Source: Siphonodentalium dalli (lineage: Eukaryota; Mollusca; Scaphopoda; Gadilida; Siphonodentaliidae). From it: DNA of 64,000 bases. A program made the position numbers and the translations under genes. The notes beneath the pieces are model-generated. The model saw only the letters and a program-made list of their open reading frames with translations. It was not told the origin of the DNA and searched no databases. Of this stretch, positions 1 through 13,700 are shown one piece after another. How positions within the stretch are numbered: position 1 is the stretch's first letter; the number at the start of each line of letters is the position of its first letter. The stretch is from NCBI GenBank assembly GCA_032622095.1, contig CP136061.1:261858077-261922076 (forward strand), read 5' to 3'.

Positions 1-339
1 AAAAAAATAATATGTTTCTCAAGTATCGCCGCGTCCGCAAAATACCCTAATTGTGATGCGTGTATTACTATTAGTGGGATTTCTGTTGGAAAGGATTCAC
101 AGACACAGGACTTTCAGTTCGTTTCGCAGAATTTAAATATTATCCAGGTAGCAGATATATTCGGCCGCTATTTCCTGATAACATTAACATTGGAAGATGC
201 TGCACCAGTGTCTGCTGAAAACAGTGGAAAATCCGAATTTCTGTTCTCATGGACTCAAACAATAAAACTGTTTTACCCAATTTCAAAACAAAACAACAAC
301 AGTTTCTGTAGACTCAGTACCAGGGTGCTGAGTATATGA
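1..339 (+). other. unassigned open frame at window edge
   Basis: Frame 1 is open from the left edge to TGA at 337-339 (112 codons) and reads protein-like (KYPNCDACITISGISVGKDS, then VADIFGRYFLITLTLEDAAP). An AATAAA lies at 408-413. I recognise no family. DONSON appears to continue leftward on the other strand, so this would have to be nested or overlapping; it may be chance. Confidence 0.2.
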
Positions 340-413
340 CCTTCAGGTAGACTGGATTTGTTTTAAACCAAAATATCTTGTTATTGTTGAACATCTGTTA
401 TTTCTGCAATAAA

Positions 414-983
414 TTTTAATGCTATAAATGAGAGATCTTATTTTAATACAGCATCCATAGAGTACACACATTTGCATATATATAAAATAAACAGCTTTAT
501 TTTCCAACAACATATGAAAACAGATCATGATCATGAACAAACAAGGTAAATATACATTACACACCATGTTACAAAGAGCCAAACTTTGTCTTAAGTCAAT
601 CTTTAATCATAAAAGCATGTCTGCCCATCATTTTTATACATAACAATTCGGCATAAAAAACCTGCCTGCCGGTAAAATTCAGCCCAAAAAAATAAAAATC
701 TGCCTGCCTGCTGGGTTTTTTTGAAAAAATACTTGAGAAACCCAATTTTTTTTGTGTGTGGCCTAATGGTCGCAGAAAAAGCAACATTTTATTATGCAGG
801 CTTCAGAATAATTGTAGCGAGTTAAACAGCGACAAATTTCAAAAGTCCAAATTGTGATTGTGGTTTTCAGTATGAGAATGCCGATCACTTTTCTGCACCT
901 TTCTTTATTATTCCACAGAAATAGCAATTTTAGAAAGAAAAGTAGCCAGAACTGGACTGCATGTAGTACACATTGAAAAGCTA
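414..983. other. no gene seen; repeat-like sequence
   Basis: The stretch at 655-740 with CTGCCTGCCGG and CTGCCTGCTGGG resembles a dispersed sequence near 57300-57650 (CAGGCAGGCAGGG). Nothing else is recognisable. Confidence 0.4.
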
Positions 984-1173
984 CAGTAATGCCCTAAATA
1001 ATCAACTCCTTAACCACAGCAGAATTATGGGTAATTTTTTAGGATTTAGTCGGAAATATGGCTTGTTGCCGAGAGCATTCTGATAAATGGCAACAAGCCA
1101 TATTTCCGACTAAATCCAACTAAATCCTGAAAATAATTCTGCTGTGGTTAAGGAGTCGATTAGGGCATTACTG
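984..1173. mobile_element. palindromic TA-flanked MITE (mariner-like), deleted copy
   Basis: Ends CAGTAATGCCCTAAATAATC and its inverse, flanked by TA. The arms are CTCCTTAACCACAGCAGAAT, TTAGTCGGAAATATGGCTTG and so on, almost perfectly complementary; the central part is deleted. The TA target and CAGT ends suggest a Tc1/mariner-type transposase in trans. Confidence 0.85.
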
Positions 1174-1206
1174 TATATGGATCACCCCTTGATAACCAAT
1201 GAAAGA

Positions 1207-1303
1207 AAAAAAATTTGTATTCAACTGTTGAAAACTATATCATATCGTTGAAACGTTTCGATGATATGATATAGTTTTCAACAGTTGAATACAAATTTTT
1301 TGT
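1207..1303. repeat. near-perfect hairpin
   Basis: The arm AAATTTGTATTCAACTGTTG continues AAAACTATATCATATC and is followed by its reverse complement after a short loop. Probably a small foldback element; no family assigned. Confidence 0.7.
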
Positions 1304-1545
1304 ATTGAAATAGATTGGATCAATGCAACTGAACCAACATATCACTCAGTAACATTTACACCTGCACATAAAATTTGTTCTGTTATTCCCTTCCTCTTAC
1401 CTGCAAACCAACACAAAATAATCAAAGAGATAATTATGTCAAGGCTGAAACTACTCGAATAATATCGATTAGTAAAAGTAAAGTTAGGTTCTGCAAATGT
1501 CAGACACTATTTCCATACTTGAACTTGATTTCCAACCATGAAATA

Positions 1546-1666
1546 CAGTAATGCCCTTAGTGAGAGCTTTCCGATGAATGGCAACAAGCCATATTTCCGA
1601 CTAAATCATGAAAATTTACCCATAATTCAGCTGTGGTTAAGGAGTTGATTATTTAGAGCATTACTG
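1546..1666. mobile_element. TA-flanked palindromic MITE, one-arm deleted copy
   Basis: Same family as 984-1173: starts CAGTAATGCCCTTAG, ends GAGCATTACTG with TA on both sides. Most of the left arm is missing. Confidence 0.75.
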
Positions 1667-1723
1667 TAATATTGTTCACTGGGTCCAACCATGGAAACAG
1701 ATTGTTGACGTAACGAGACTTAC

Positions 1724-1780
1724 CAGTCCGTATACAAGGAAGAGTGAATGTCTTCGTTGGTTATCGTACAATTCTGTTTT
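1724..1780 (-). CDS. DONSON: DONSON exon 5
   Basis: 57 nt, phase 2 to 2, acceptor ATTTCAG, donor GACTG|GTAAGT. Encodes KQNCTITNEDIHSSLYTDW, where human has a similarly placed ATLQHVLMSDW. Short, but phase, splice sites and position all fit. Confidence 0.75.
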
Positions 1781-4700
1781 CTGAAATAGTAGACATTTAA
1801 GATTGGTGGATTTTGATAAAAAGAAAGTCTTTCTATAGTTTCTATACTTTTTTAATTTTCAAATTTGAAGATACAGTAATGTCCTAAGCGAGAGCTTTCC
1901 GATGAATGGCAACAAGCCATATTTCCGACTAAATCCTGAAAAGTTACCCATAATTCTGCTTTGGTTAAGAGGTCGATTACTTAGGGCATTACTGTACCAT
2001 ACTGACAACATTCATATTTTTTTATATTCCTCAATATAAAGCCACAAAAAGTTTTTCTATCTTGAAAAGATGTGAAACATGTATAAGAGTCATTTCAAAT
2101 ATAAATTTAATTATGAGATAATTTTGGCAATTTGAAACCGATTGGTCAAACAGCGAAATTTATGTTCACTGCTGGTGGGTATGTTCATATTATTATAATA
2201 AATAAGTGAAAAATTTATTCTAATGACAGGCAGATTTTTTGCCATGAGTTCTTGAATCAATAGCTTTTATTTAAAACATTAACACAAATTTAGAGGCCGT
2301 AAGAACTATATTAGACATGTTATACAGTAGAACGTCTTCAAACCAGACCCTCTATAAACCGGATCCATCTCTACACCGAACGAATTTGTCAGTCCAGAAT
2401 TAAGCCAAGTGCATTGTCATTAATAATTACCTTTGTAATCCGGAACCTCTCTACTCCGAACACTGGTCAACATGTTTATTCCGTAATGACTGAACAATTG
2501 CAATGTGTTCATGACCACTTTACAAAACAAACACTTCAGTTTCCATAAATAAGCTGTACATGCATATGGCAATCGTTGACATATTTATTTTTTCAATCAT
2601 ATTATGCTTCAATCTGGTTTCAAAGTGCCAATTTTTGAGGTATCGATGGTTTTTACTTTAGCATCATTCTGGTAGAGTTTCATGGACAGTTTTTCGTAGT
2701 TCAATTTTAGGTGGACAAATTATTATTTAACAAACAGATTAGATTGAATGTATTGCATTTACTGGAAATTTTAATCTTGGAATTGAATTAATCAGATCTA
2801 TTTGTATAAAAAAATTTGCTTGCAAGTTTTGTGTGCAATTAATAGAAAATAATTATCGGCGGGATCATAATTCAATTTCTGTTGCCTGAAGTTTCATCCA
2901 TTAAAAATACTGTGTTATGTCTTGATAACAGGAACAGTCCAATCCAATTGTCATGTGATTTCTATAAACCAAACACTTCTCTAAACCAGACAAAATGGTC
3001 GGTCCAGACAGTAGGGCTGGGCGATATTGGCCCCAAAAAATATCGCGATATTATGGCGACAACATCGCGATACACGATATTAGCGCGATATTATTTTGGT
3101 ATATTACAATTGGTAAGTACAATGTACAATATATGCAATATTTCATGAATAAAGTTTGCACCATACATCCCTACGTTTTATTTATGATTTGTGGGTCATG
3201 AGAGGTCGAGTAAATGTGTATTGAACAATTATCAGTAACATCACAGTATACATGTATATAATGACCACTCGTCTGCAACAACTGACAGTTTGCCGACAGA
3301 GAAATAATAACTTTGAAACAAAGGGATATAATCATATAACACGGCCCACGTGCGTTTTCGCATACATTTTTTAGAGTTATATCCCTTTGACCATAGCGCT
3401 CAACACCATGCACACATTAAGCACCGCATTCGGTTTCAAATTGCCATTTTATTAATTCGTGAGGAATTGGTTGTTTGTAAGACTATTTATCAGTGATAAT
3501 TGGTAGTTGGTAGCACCGTGGGACTTCAATGTCCATATACGGCAGCCCTGGGAATTAGCGTTGACAATGCCACAATGGGCAGTGCCGAGGCAAAAGCCAG
3601 ACGTGAAACTTCGCTGTTTGTGGGGACCATATGATGGGTTTCAACCTACATGGAGAATATTACAACTTGGGACGGTATTACGATATTTTTATTTCAGACT
3701 ATATTATTGACGATATCAAAATTAAAACCGGCTATACCCGATATATCATAATACCGCCCAGCACTACCAGACAGCATTCGGTTTGGAGAGGTTTTACTGT
3801 ATGCCCAGTATATCTACATTAATTTAACTTACGCTATCTTATTATCTTGAACCATTCTTGGGAACAGGTTGAGCCATGGTAGATTAGGGTGTGTCCAGTA
3901 TCCACAACAGCTGTGGAAGACACTCCCAATATCACGGATAGGTGTTTCTTGGCTCTGGAAATATTAAAACATTCAACAACACACTATTAGAAATCTATCA
4001 TAAACTCATTTAAATAAATCTGAAAAATTGACAAACATTTTCTCAACTAAAGGGACCCAAGGTGGGTAAATGTGCAAAAAATATAATAGTCTGTAAAACA
4101 TCACCACTAAAAAGAATATGGAGAAATATATAAACTTTGTTCTTATAAAATTACTGGTATAAATAAAATAAAAAGTTTGTTCTTATACAGGGTTTCCGCT
4201 ACTACAACAGGCCGGCCGTCCAGCGGCCTCATTCCCCTCCCCATCCTTGACATAACATTGGTCACAAAATAGCCACAGACCAACTCAGCCGCCTTTTTAC
4301 TCAGGACGAGCAATCACGTACGACACTGATGATTAACAGATTGCAAGGAATCCTACACTTCGTGCCTGAATAAGACATGGTCAATAGCGTGGACCACGTG
4401 CACAGTTGTCTGCACCATCCTGGATAACGCTTTGTTGGCGATTGTTTAGTAGTAATCATGCAGCCTCTCGCATTTTAATTTACCGTAGATTTCTGTCTAT
4501 AAGTCTCAACTTTCTGACCAAGCCTTGAAATAGGGTGTCTGTCATTTGCAGAATGAGGTCCCCAGAAGGTGAATTTAGTGATGCTACCCCGCATAGCGGG
4601 CTAGCATCACCAAATTCACCCTCTGGGAACCTCATTCTGCTATGGTATAAGCAGAATGAGGACCTCATTCTGCAAATGACAGACACCCTATTTCAAGGCT

Positions 4701-7700
4701 TGTTTCTGACCCGCTATTTTCCCCAAAATGCGCAATATACATCGGTAAGTCATTACGGGGGCTGAATAATGAGCTACAACCATGAACACAGGTGAGTTTG
4801 TGCAGTCCCTGTGATGAGCAGTGCGGACCTTTTACCTCAAAATCAAAGAAATGTTTAATTAAAACTAAAAAAAATAAAATATTAATATTTCTAATCAAGT
4901 GTATTTATTCCCTATCCAATGAATGCAAAATTTTCATTTATACAAATCCAGCATGTGGTCATCTCCGTCTGAGGAATGGCTTTTGAGTTTACACCAACTT
5001 GTTTTGATCGGAACTGTATAAAATACAGAGAAATAAGGCACACAGAACGTGTGCAAAGCACGTGACATGAGCTCTGACAAAACACTTATTACTGCTGGAG
5101 TACGCTTGACACTGAATGTGACAATGTGTCTTTCCAACCCCAGTAATTTCGTCGATGTCGGCTTTTAATATTGCTTTAAGTATATTGGTTATAAAAGTCG
5201 TTGTATCAATTGTGGTGGTGCTTTTAGTTCATTAACTTGAGATCAAAGAAAGACGATCTGTTTTAATTTGGTTTCTATACGAAGCTTCAATGTTCCTTCT
5301 TGTTGTATCAAGTGCAAGGAAATGGCTAATTTTCAGAGATAAACATCAAATTTATCTCCCGATAGGACGCCGGGTATGTGCTTCCCAAATACGGCCACAT
5401 TCCCCCAACCCCTAGCGGAAACCCTGTCTTATATTCATAAAACTTTGGGTATTGAAACCATTGTTATGTAAACAAACTGTTAAAGTGAATTGCCAACAAA
5501 CATTGCTAATCATGTAGCAAGTTCAAATATTATATTAGTTTGAATATGATGTTCAGAATAGTTTTCAATTAATTGACATTTTCCGATGCTTATTGTCAAG
5601 TTTTGATTGAACTTTGGTACCTTATTGGACTCATTGAACTTTGATCAGTAGTCCACTTTTTACATCACTATGGTTTTGACATGTGAAATTTCATTATTGG
5701 AGAGTTAAACAAAAGGCCTTGCGTCACTTTAAAACAAGTGTTTAGAGATAATGCGTGAATCAGGCCACACTTGAATATATTTATTTCGGATTCAGTTCTT
5801 TTACATGTATATCTGCCAAATCACAAGCTAAATTCCAAATATGAAAGTGTCAATGACACTGTAGCTCAACTTGGAAAGGGAATAATTTAATGCATTACAG
5901 TCAATGGAGCGATTAGGAATGTGGAAAGTTGAATGTCTAATACTAGTTTATAGACATGAAGAGAAAGTAAAATCCAAGATGGCGGCTGGCGGCCATGTTT
6001 TCGGCCGAATGACCCCAAAATTACTCGTTCCCATCTACATGTCATCGTTAACATCAATGACAAATTTTATGATGATCAGACTAAAGGTACGACCTGTAGC
6101 CCATACTAAAGAATTTAGTCATACAAAGAGTAAAATCCAAGATGGCTGCTGGCAGCCATGTTTTTTGGCCGAATGACCCCAAAATGACTTGTTCCCATCT
6201 ACATGTCATTGTTAACATCCATGACATATTTTATGATGATCAGACTAAAGGTACGACCTGCAGCCCATGCTAAAGAATTTAGTCATACAAAGAGTAAAAT
6301 CCAAGATGGCTGCTGGCGGCCATGTTTTTTGGCCGAATGACCCCAAAATTACTCGTTCCCATCTACATGTCAATATTATCATCCATGACAAATTTCATGA
6401 TGATCAGACATACAGTACGACCTGTGGCCCGTGCTAATGGATTAAATTTGAAATCCAAGATGGCCGCTGACGGCCATGTTTTTTGTCCGAATGACCTCAA
6501 AATGACTCGTTCCCATCTACATTCCAATATCAACAACCATGACAAATTTTATGATGATAAGACTAAAGGTACGATCTGTAGCCCGTGCTAAAGGATTTAG
6601 TCATACAAAGAGTAAAATCCAAGATGGCTGCTGGCAGCCATGTTTTTTGGCCGAATGACCCCAAAATGACTCGTTCCCATCTACATGTGATTATTAGCAT
6701 TCTTGACAAATTTTATGATGATCAGACTAAAAGTAGGACCTATAGCCCGTGCTAAAGGATTTAGTCATACAAAGAGTAAAATCCAAGATGGCTGCTGGCG
6801 ACCATGTTTTTTGGCCGAATGACCCCAAAATTACTCGTTCCCATCTACATGTCATTGTTAATACCCACGACAAATTTTATGATGATCAGACTAAAGGTAC
6901 GACCTGCAGCCCGTGCTAAAGAATTTAGTCATACAAAGAGTAAAATCCAAGATGGCTGCTGGCGGCCATGTTTTTTGGCCGAATGACCCCAAAATTACTC
7001 GTTCCCATCTACATGTCAATATTATCATCCATGACAAATTTCATGATGATCAGACGAACAGTACGACCTGTGGCCCGTGCTAATGGATTAAATTTTGAAA
7101 TCCAAGATGGCCGCTGACGGCTATGTTTTTTGTCCGAATGACCTCAAAATGACTCGTTCCCATCTACATTCCAATATCAACAGCCATGACAAATTTTATG
7201 ATGATAAGACTAAAGGTACGATCTGTAGCCCGTGCTAAAGGATTTAGTCATACAAAGAGTAAAATCCAAGATGGCTGCTGGCGGCCATGTTTTTTGGCCG
7301 AATGACCCCAAAATGACTCGTTCCCATCTACATGTCATTATTAACATTCTTGACAAATTTCATGATGATCAGACAAACAGTACGGCCTGTAGCCCGTGCT
7401 AATGGATTGAATTTTGAAATCCAAGATGGCCACTGACGGCCATGTTTATTTTCCGAATGACCCCAAAATTAATCATTCTGGTCTAAATGTTGATGTCAAC
7501 AGCTATGACAAATTTCATAATGATCCGACCAAAGGTACGACCTGTAGCCTGCATTGTTGACGCCTTACGTACACACGGACACACAGACGACAAAGCCATG
7601 GCAATAGCTCAAACTTTACAAAGTAAAGTTGAGTTAAAAAGTAAAGTTTAGCTAACAAGTCAATGTCTTCAATATTAGTTCTAAGAGCAAAATATCTTCA

Positions 7701-10700
7701 CAATCAGTCAATAACAGCCGTTACACAAATTTAGTGATTAATTTTCCAATAGCTTTTAATTTCCTCATGACAATTTCACACAATCTCAAGTAATGCATCA
7801 AATATATAGAGAGAGAGCAGTTGGTACAATGATATGAGAGTTTCGAGTGGTTATAGCAGTACTCCCTTAATTGTTGACATTGTTTTAACCCTTTACCCAA
7901 TAGAACGGCCCTGTGCCAATGCATTCTCTTATATATGCGAGTCGACCATAGGTCGCCTCGCATATATAAGAGAATGCATTGGCTTAACACATTAAAAATT
8001 ATAAAATTGTTAAAGAATGTAAGAAAAAATGGTAAAAAGTGTTAAAAAAAGATTTGTTTAGGCCAATGCATTCTCTTATATATGCGAGGCGACCTATGGT
8101 CGACTCGCATATATAAGAGAATGCATTGGCACAGGGCATAACTGTAACTATCACAATGTGGTCAAGGAGCCGGTTCCAATGATATCCATATTTGTATGGT
8201 TCTATTGAGACAGACCGAAGATATTTTAGGCTGTTGAAGCTTTATTTGGCCGGTTTTGGCCGGTTTGTTGGGTAAAGGGTTAAGCCAAGTATTTTTGTCC
8301 CCCATTCAAAAGCTCTGTTAATTACAATGTTCCTTATTTTGACATGTGATACAACAGGCAAGCAAAAATAATTTTATTTTGAAAGCAAATTTCTATAAGA
8401 GATAAAATGTACTAAAAAGTCGGCTGTAGTGCCAGAATTTAATTGAAGGGTTCAAATTATACTTTGAAACACTAGAATTATGGCAATGTGATGTGTATAG
8501 GCTTGGTACACCATGTGACCATTTAACCATAAATCAACCCAGTAAGTATTTATGCTCACCTGTGACTTACACCGGACGAATTCACACAATCCTTTAGCCT
8601 CATCAGCTGTTTTCAGAGAGGTGCACCACGACAGAGATTTCGGAGACAGTATTCTTAATTTTTGTTTGAGGCTCCAGTCCACAGGAATATCAGGGCTGCT
8701 GTTTGTGAACTGTTCTTGTGACAATCTATCGCCCTGGAGATAGAACATGAAAAGTAATTTCTTAAAGATACGGGTGGCGTTGGCAGTGGGTATGCTGTTA
8801 AAATATTCACCTCCATCAAAAACGGCCATAAACAGAAAGAATAGTAAAATATAAGACAGACTTTGTTCTTATACCAATCAGAAATATGGCATAAACAGTA
8901 TGTTTAATATTGTCAAATGTTTTTTCCTTTGTTATGTAAACAAAAGCAAAAAACGCTACAGAACCTGGCTTTTGTTTAGATCCGGATATGGTAAACATAA
9001 AGAGTGTTATTTGTTACTGTTTTCCTGATATGGAAATAATAAAGAGCGTTTATATCATTTGTGTGCAATTAACCAATAGAATTGCGCTGTGTTATGTAAA
9101 CAGAAGCAATACTTCTGTAAAAAGAGCAGGTTCTTGTTTACGTACACCATCGTATGTCTTGACGACAATATACTATTTACGCGCTGATTATGTTTGCTAT
9201 ATGAACAAAACTATATATATTTTAATATTCCTTCGGTTGATGGCAATTTGAACAAATATGAATATTTCTGCAACGAACGTCGCCCGTGCCTTTAATAAGG
9301 CAAAACCAATTTAATTAGTTGGTTTATGAACATTTTACCAAAATTGTAAGCAAAAATGTTTTTGTTTATTTTTATTTTTGCGACAATGGTGTTCAGTTTG
9401 AGTATGACTTTTCGCCAAACCTTTCTATTAGTCATAATAGCATATGAGAATAATACGACTCACCAAACCTTTCTATTAGTCATAATAGCATATGAGAATA
9501 ATTGAGATACTAATGTGCAAGCCTTGAAATAGGGTGTCTGTCATTTGCAGAATGAGGTCCCCAGAGGGTGAATTTAGTGATGCTACCCCACATAGCGGCT
9601 TGCTAATGTGTTGATTTTATGTATTTTTATTTGGAAAAGTTATTTTAAGTGAATATATCAGATTTGAATTTACCAACATCATGTGGAATAATCAGCAATC
9701 GGTATTTCAAGACCTGCGTATGATTATTAAATATTCACTCCCCCTTCATCGAGATATTTCCCCCCCCATGTTTGTAAACTAATTGATAAAATTGCTGTGA
9801 CCCAATAGTAGTGAGGTGTACTACTAGTTTAGACTTAAACTGAATGAACTTTCCAAAACAATGGCCATCATTAAAGATGGTGTGTCTCTTCCGGGCCACA
9901 ATTACAACAATATAATTTTTATAAATCCTGATTTCAAGACTAGAAATAGTTATTTGTGAATAAAATACAGATAAAACTGAAGATATATAATACTAATAGT
10001 TTGTCCATTTAGTTGGCAAGTGGCCAGTCTTAATTTTGTAATGCCAGTGAACATCCTTTTCAGTTTTAATCGAAGTTTAAAAGCAAGTTAACTTCTAAAA
10101 TGTTGCCAAATTGTGACAAAATCAGACACAGAAATTGTGTGAGAATTGGCACCAATGTTCGATATAATATAATAAATAATGTATGTCTTGTCATTGACTA
10201 TGTCAAAATAGTGGTCCTCGAGGAGGAATAGCCCACGAGCCGCTCCTCTCGGACCACTATTTTGGCATAGTCAACTCCAAGCCATTCATTATCTATATAA
10301 TAAAGACATTATAAAGTGGTTTATTTTGATTGTAATTTGCGGTACACTTTCTAGCTGATCTGCAATTTTCCTTGATAGATAGAGTGCTCTTTCATGGTAC
10401 GCTACGAACCTTTTCATGCCGATTTACGTTCTTAAATTAGCTCCTAAAACTGTCCCATAAATGTCATAAGAAATTCTAAATAAATTTATATTAATTGATA
10501 AATGCTTTTCCAGACAGGTATCCTCGATCCATACCGGTATCTATTATTTTATACCCTGGAATCGATATAAACCTTACTGGGAAGAGATAGTCCATCTCCT
10601 CGATTCATACCGGTATCTATTATTTTATACCCTGGAATTGATATAAACCTTACTGGGAAGAGATAGTCCATCTTTAGCTCTCAGTGTCAGCATAATTATT

Positions 10701-13700
10701 ATTTTTGGAGAAAATTCCCAAAGATCCTCGAACTATCACTATTATGTGGCATTGAGACAAAGAGTGAAATTGCCATATCACTATAATTAATTTCAGCCTA
10801 AATTCCAACCCATCACGATTATTGGGCACCTAGACAACCCATCACGATTATTGGGCACCTGAGACGACCAACCCATCACGATTATTGGGCACCTGAGACT
10901 ACCAAATTTTTAAATATTTAGGAGGATTATTATTTGTTGTATTTGTGTTGTCTAGTCTGAAAATCCATTGAGAAAAATCAGCACAAGAAACTCCCATTGA
11001 AGTGTTTCCATGAAAATGCCGACAGTGGAAAACTTTAGTATGGGCAGGCCAACAGATTTCAAAATTATGTATGACCCATTTTTTCGTTTGCCTGGTTTGT
11101 GCTTAGGTACTAACCCATACCATAGGTTAGCAGAAGAATTACAAAAACTATTATATTCACTACAACTGGTGTTATTAACTACAGATGAGCAACTCATTGA
11201 ACTACCGTAATCATCTTGAAGGTCTCACTTTGGGACTTGATTGAGCATGAAATAATGTGAGAATCAGCTATCTTGAGACCTACATGTACATGTACATAAA
11301 ACTTTGACGCGACCTGTTTTTTCGTTCATGGCATTTTAATTTTAGATAATCTCCTGGCGAACTGGACGGCAGTTTGCCTCAAATTTGCAGGCCTGTATTA
11401 GCACTGTGATAACTGCTAAATGTCATAGTGAGAAATTTCTACTATATCAGACAGTTCTGACGCAATATACTGTATAGCAAAGAAAGTTAGAAACCCGACT
11501 TACCATTCTAAAATGTGTATATACCATTTTTTCCTACTTTGACACCAAAATCAATATAAACTCATGGGTTTGAACCATCCTTGTGGCTTTAAAACACAAA
11601 TGTAAAAATACGTACCTGTGCTGTTTGACTATTTGATTGGCTATCCTTTTTAGCTGTTTGACTATTTGATTGGCTATCCTTTTTAGCTGATTGACTAGTT
11701 GATAGACTATCCGTTTTGGTTTTCTGTTCCCCTCGATTTAAGGTCGATAGATGAATGTCATATTCTGATGCAAGTCTATCTGCATTCAGCTAAAATTTAG
11801 AAAAGAAATTTCTGTCACAATGAGAAATTCTCAGAATTGTGCATGTAATTTAGAAAAAGAATATCACAAGACTTAGAGGTCCAGATATGACATTAAAACC
11901 CGACGAGATCAGAACTGGAATGACTAAGCATCGAATCAGTTACATGTAGAACAACATGAACAACAAAATAATATTAAAATTAATGTCAGAATCAGATTTA
12001 TGTCAACATGACCACTTTCGCCAACCAGTGTTGAAATTATTAGTGGTTTTCAGAAGTCAACTAGTCATGAGGGGAAATCGACTACAAGTTGATTAGTTGA
12101 ACCCCAGCTCCTGATTTTTCATTTCTAAATGTATGTATGTTTGACATGGGAGCGTCTTTTGGGACCCCATTTTTTTCAGAATTCATGTTGATAGGTTTTT
12201 GTCTTGTTACTCACACAAACTTGGAAAGGACAGCTATGTAGTTTATGGCATTTATACCACAGTGGCTATTTAAAGCATATTAAGAAATTGGGATTCGGGA
12301 ATGCAAAATACGTTAATCATGAACCTGTTACCAGTGCTAAAACTTTGTTTGAAAAAGTGTTCCGGTACTCTTGGGTTCTTTATGTAACAACTACCTGAAA
12401 AATGCTCCCAAATTACATGGACATAAACTGAAAGTTCAAATGAGTCATGTACATTTAAACAACATACTTATACCAACAAATTGTTATTAACCAGAGACTT
12501 TGGAGACAAAATATAGGGGCCTGTGAATCACATTTCCCCAGATTGGAAATCTGATATCGAATCGGGTGGCTGATATCAATATCGAAACGGCAACATCGGT
12601 ACATAGTGTACAGGTCATCAAATTTGGTATCGAGCTTGTTCCTATAAGGCGTCAGGAAGTTTTGAAATAAAATACAATACATGTGTATTTGAAATAAAAT
12701 ACAATATATCCGTGGATATAATTGTACAGTCTGATTATACCGGTAATAATAAACCTAAATTGGTTCAGAGTATGATTGTGAACAATTTTAATAATTATTC
12801 AGTTTGCGGTTAATATTTATATTAATTTCAATGGCTGATAAACTCGTCGACCATGTGCGGCAAACCACCGGCCATCTGTGAGTAACTGGCAACTCCACCA
12901 GATAACGATTTTGAGTTGCAAAATCCACGATGGAAACAGGTGGATTTGAACCCTTATCGCCAGCGCTGGACGGGTCCTACTAAACAATGAACACAAATGA
13001 ACACAGGTCTAAAAAGCGGAATAGAAGTGTCAAATTATGTTTGTGTGTGCGTGTGGGTCCATTCTATGTGATAATGTGTATGTGGTGTTATTTCCAACTT
13101 TGGTGACTTAGTTTTTGAGTTATTAGCATTATTTGAATACAAAGCTACTAAACAACGAAAACAAATGAACATAACATTGGCAGTACAGCACTATAAGGCG
13201 TTAATCAAGGTGTTAATTAACTACCGCTTACTCTACGACTTATACTCTGTCTCTTTGTTAATTACTGAGTTGTTTTTACATTGTTTAACTCCCCTCCGTT
13301 TTTATCTGGGCTTGGGACCAGAAGATTTCGTAGAAGTGCAGCCGGATTTAAAGTTTAATATTTTTGAAAAAAATTAAGCATAGGCACGGGCTCATTTCGC
13401 TGGCGTGATTTATTACATAAATGCATCTTTGGAAATCGCTAATGAGTTTAAGATTTCACATGTACATGAATGATTATGAGAAGTACTGCTAATTATTTTT
13501 CAACATGACGCGATTTGATCGAAAAAGCATTTCGCGCAAACTCAGATTTTTTCTGTAAACTATAATCACTCGTTTGTCGAGAATCTCAAGTAATGGAGAG
13601 TTTAATTCTGTGAAATTGCATTTGAAAATGCTTGCGATTTCAAAATTTCTGCTATTGAACAATTTATTTTCGCGTTCCAAGCGATTTGATTTAGTTTCAT

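Noticed and set aside
5904-6986. Several ~60-90 codon frames in the repeat array
   Set aside because: They follow the ~160-bp repeat units, differ in frame and lack any known domain.
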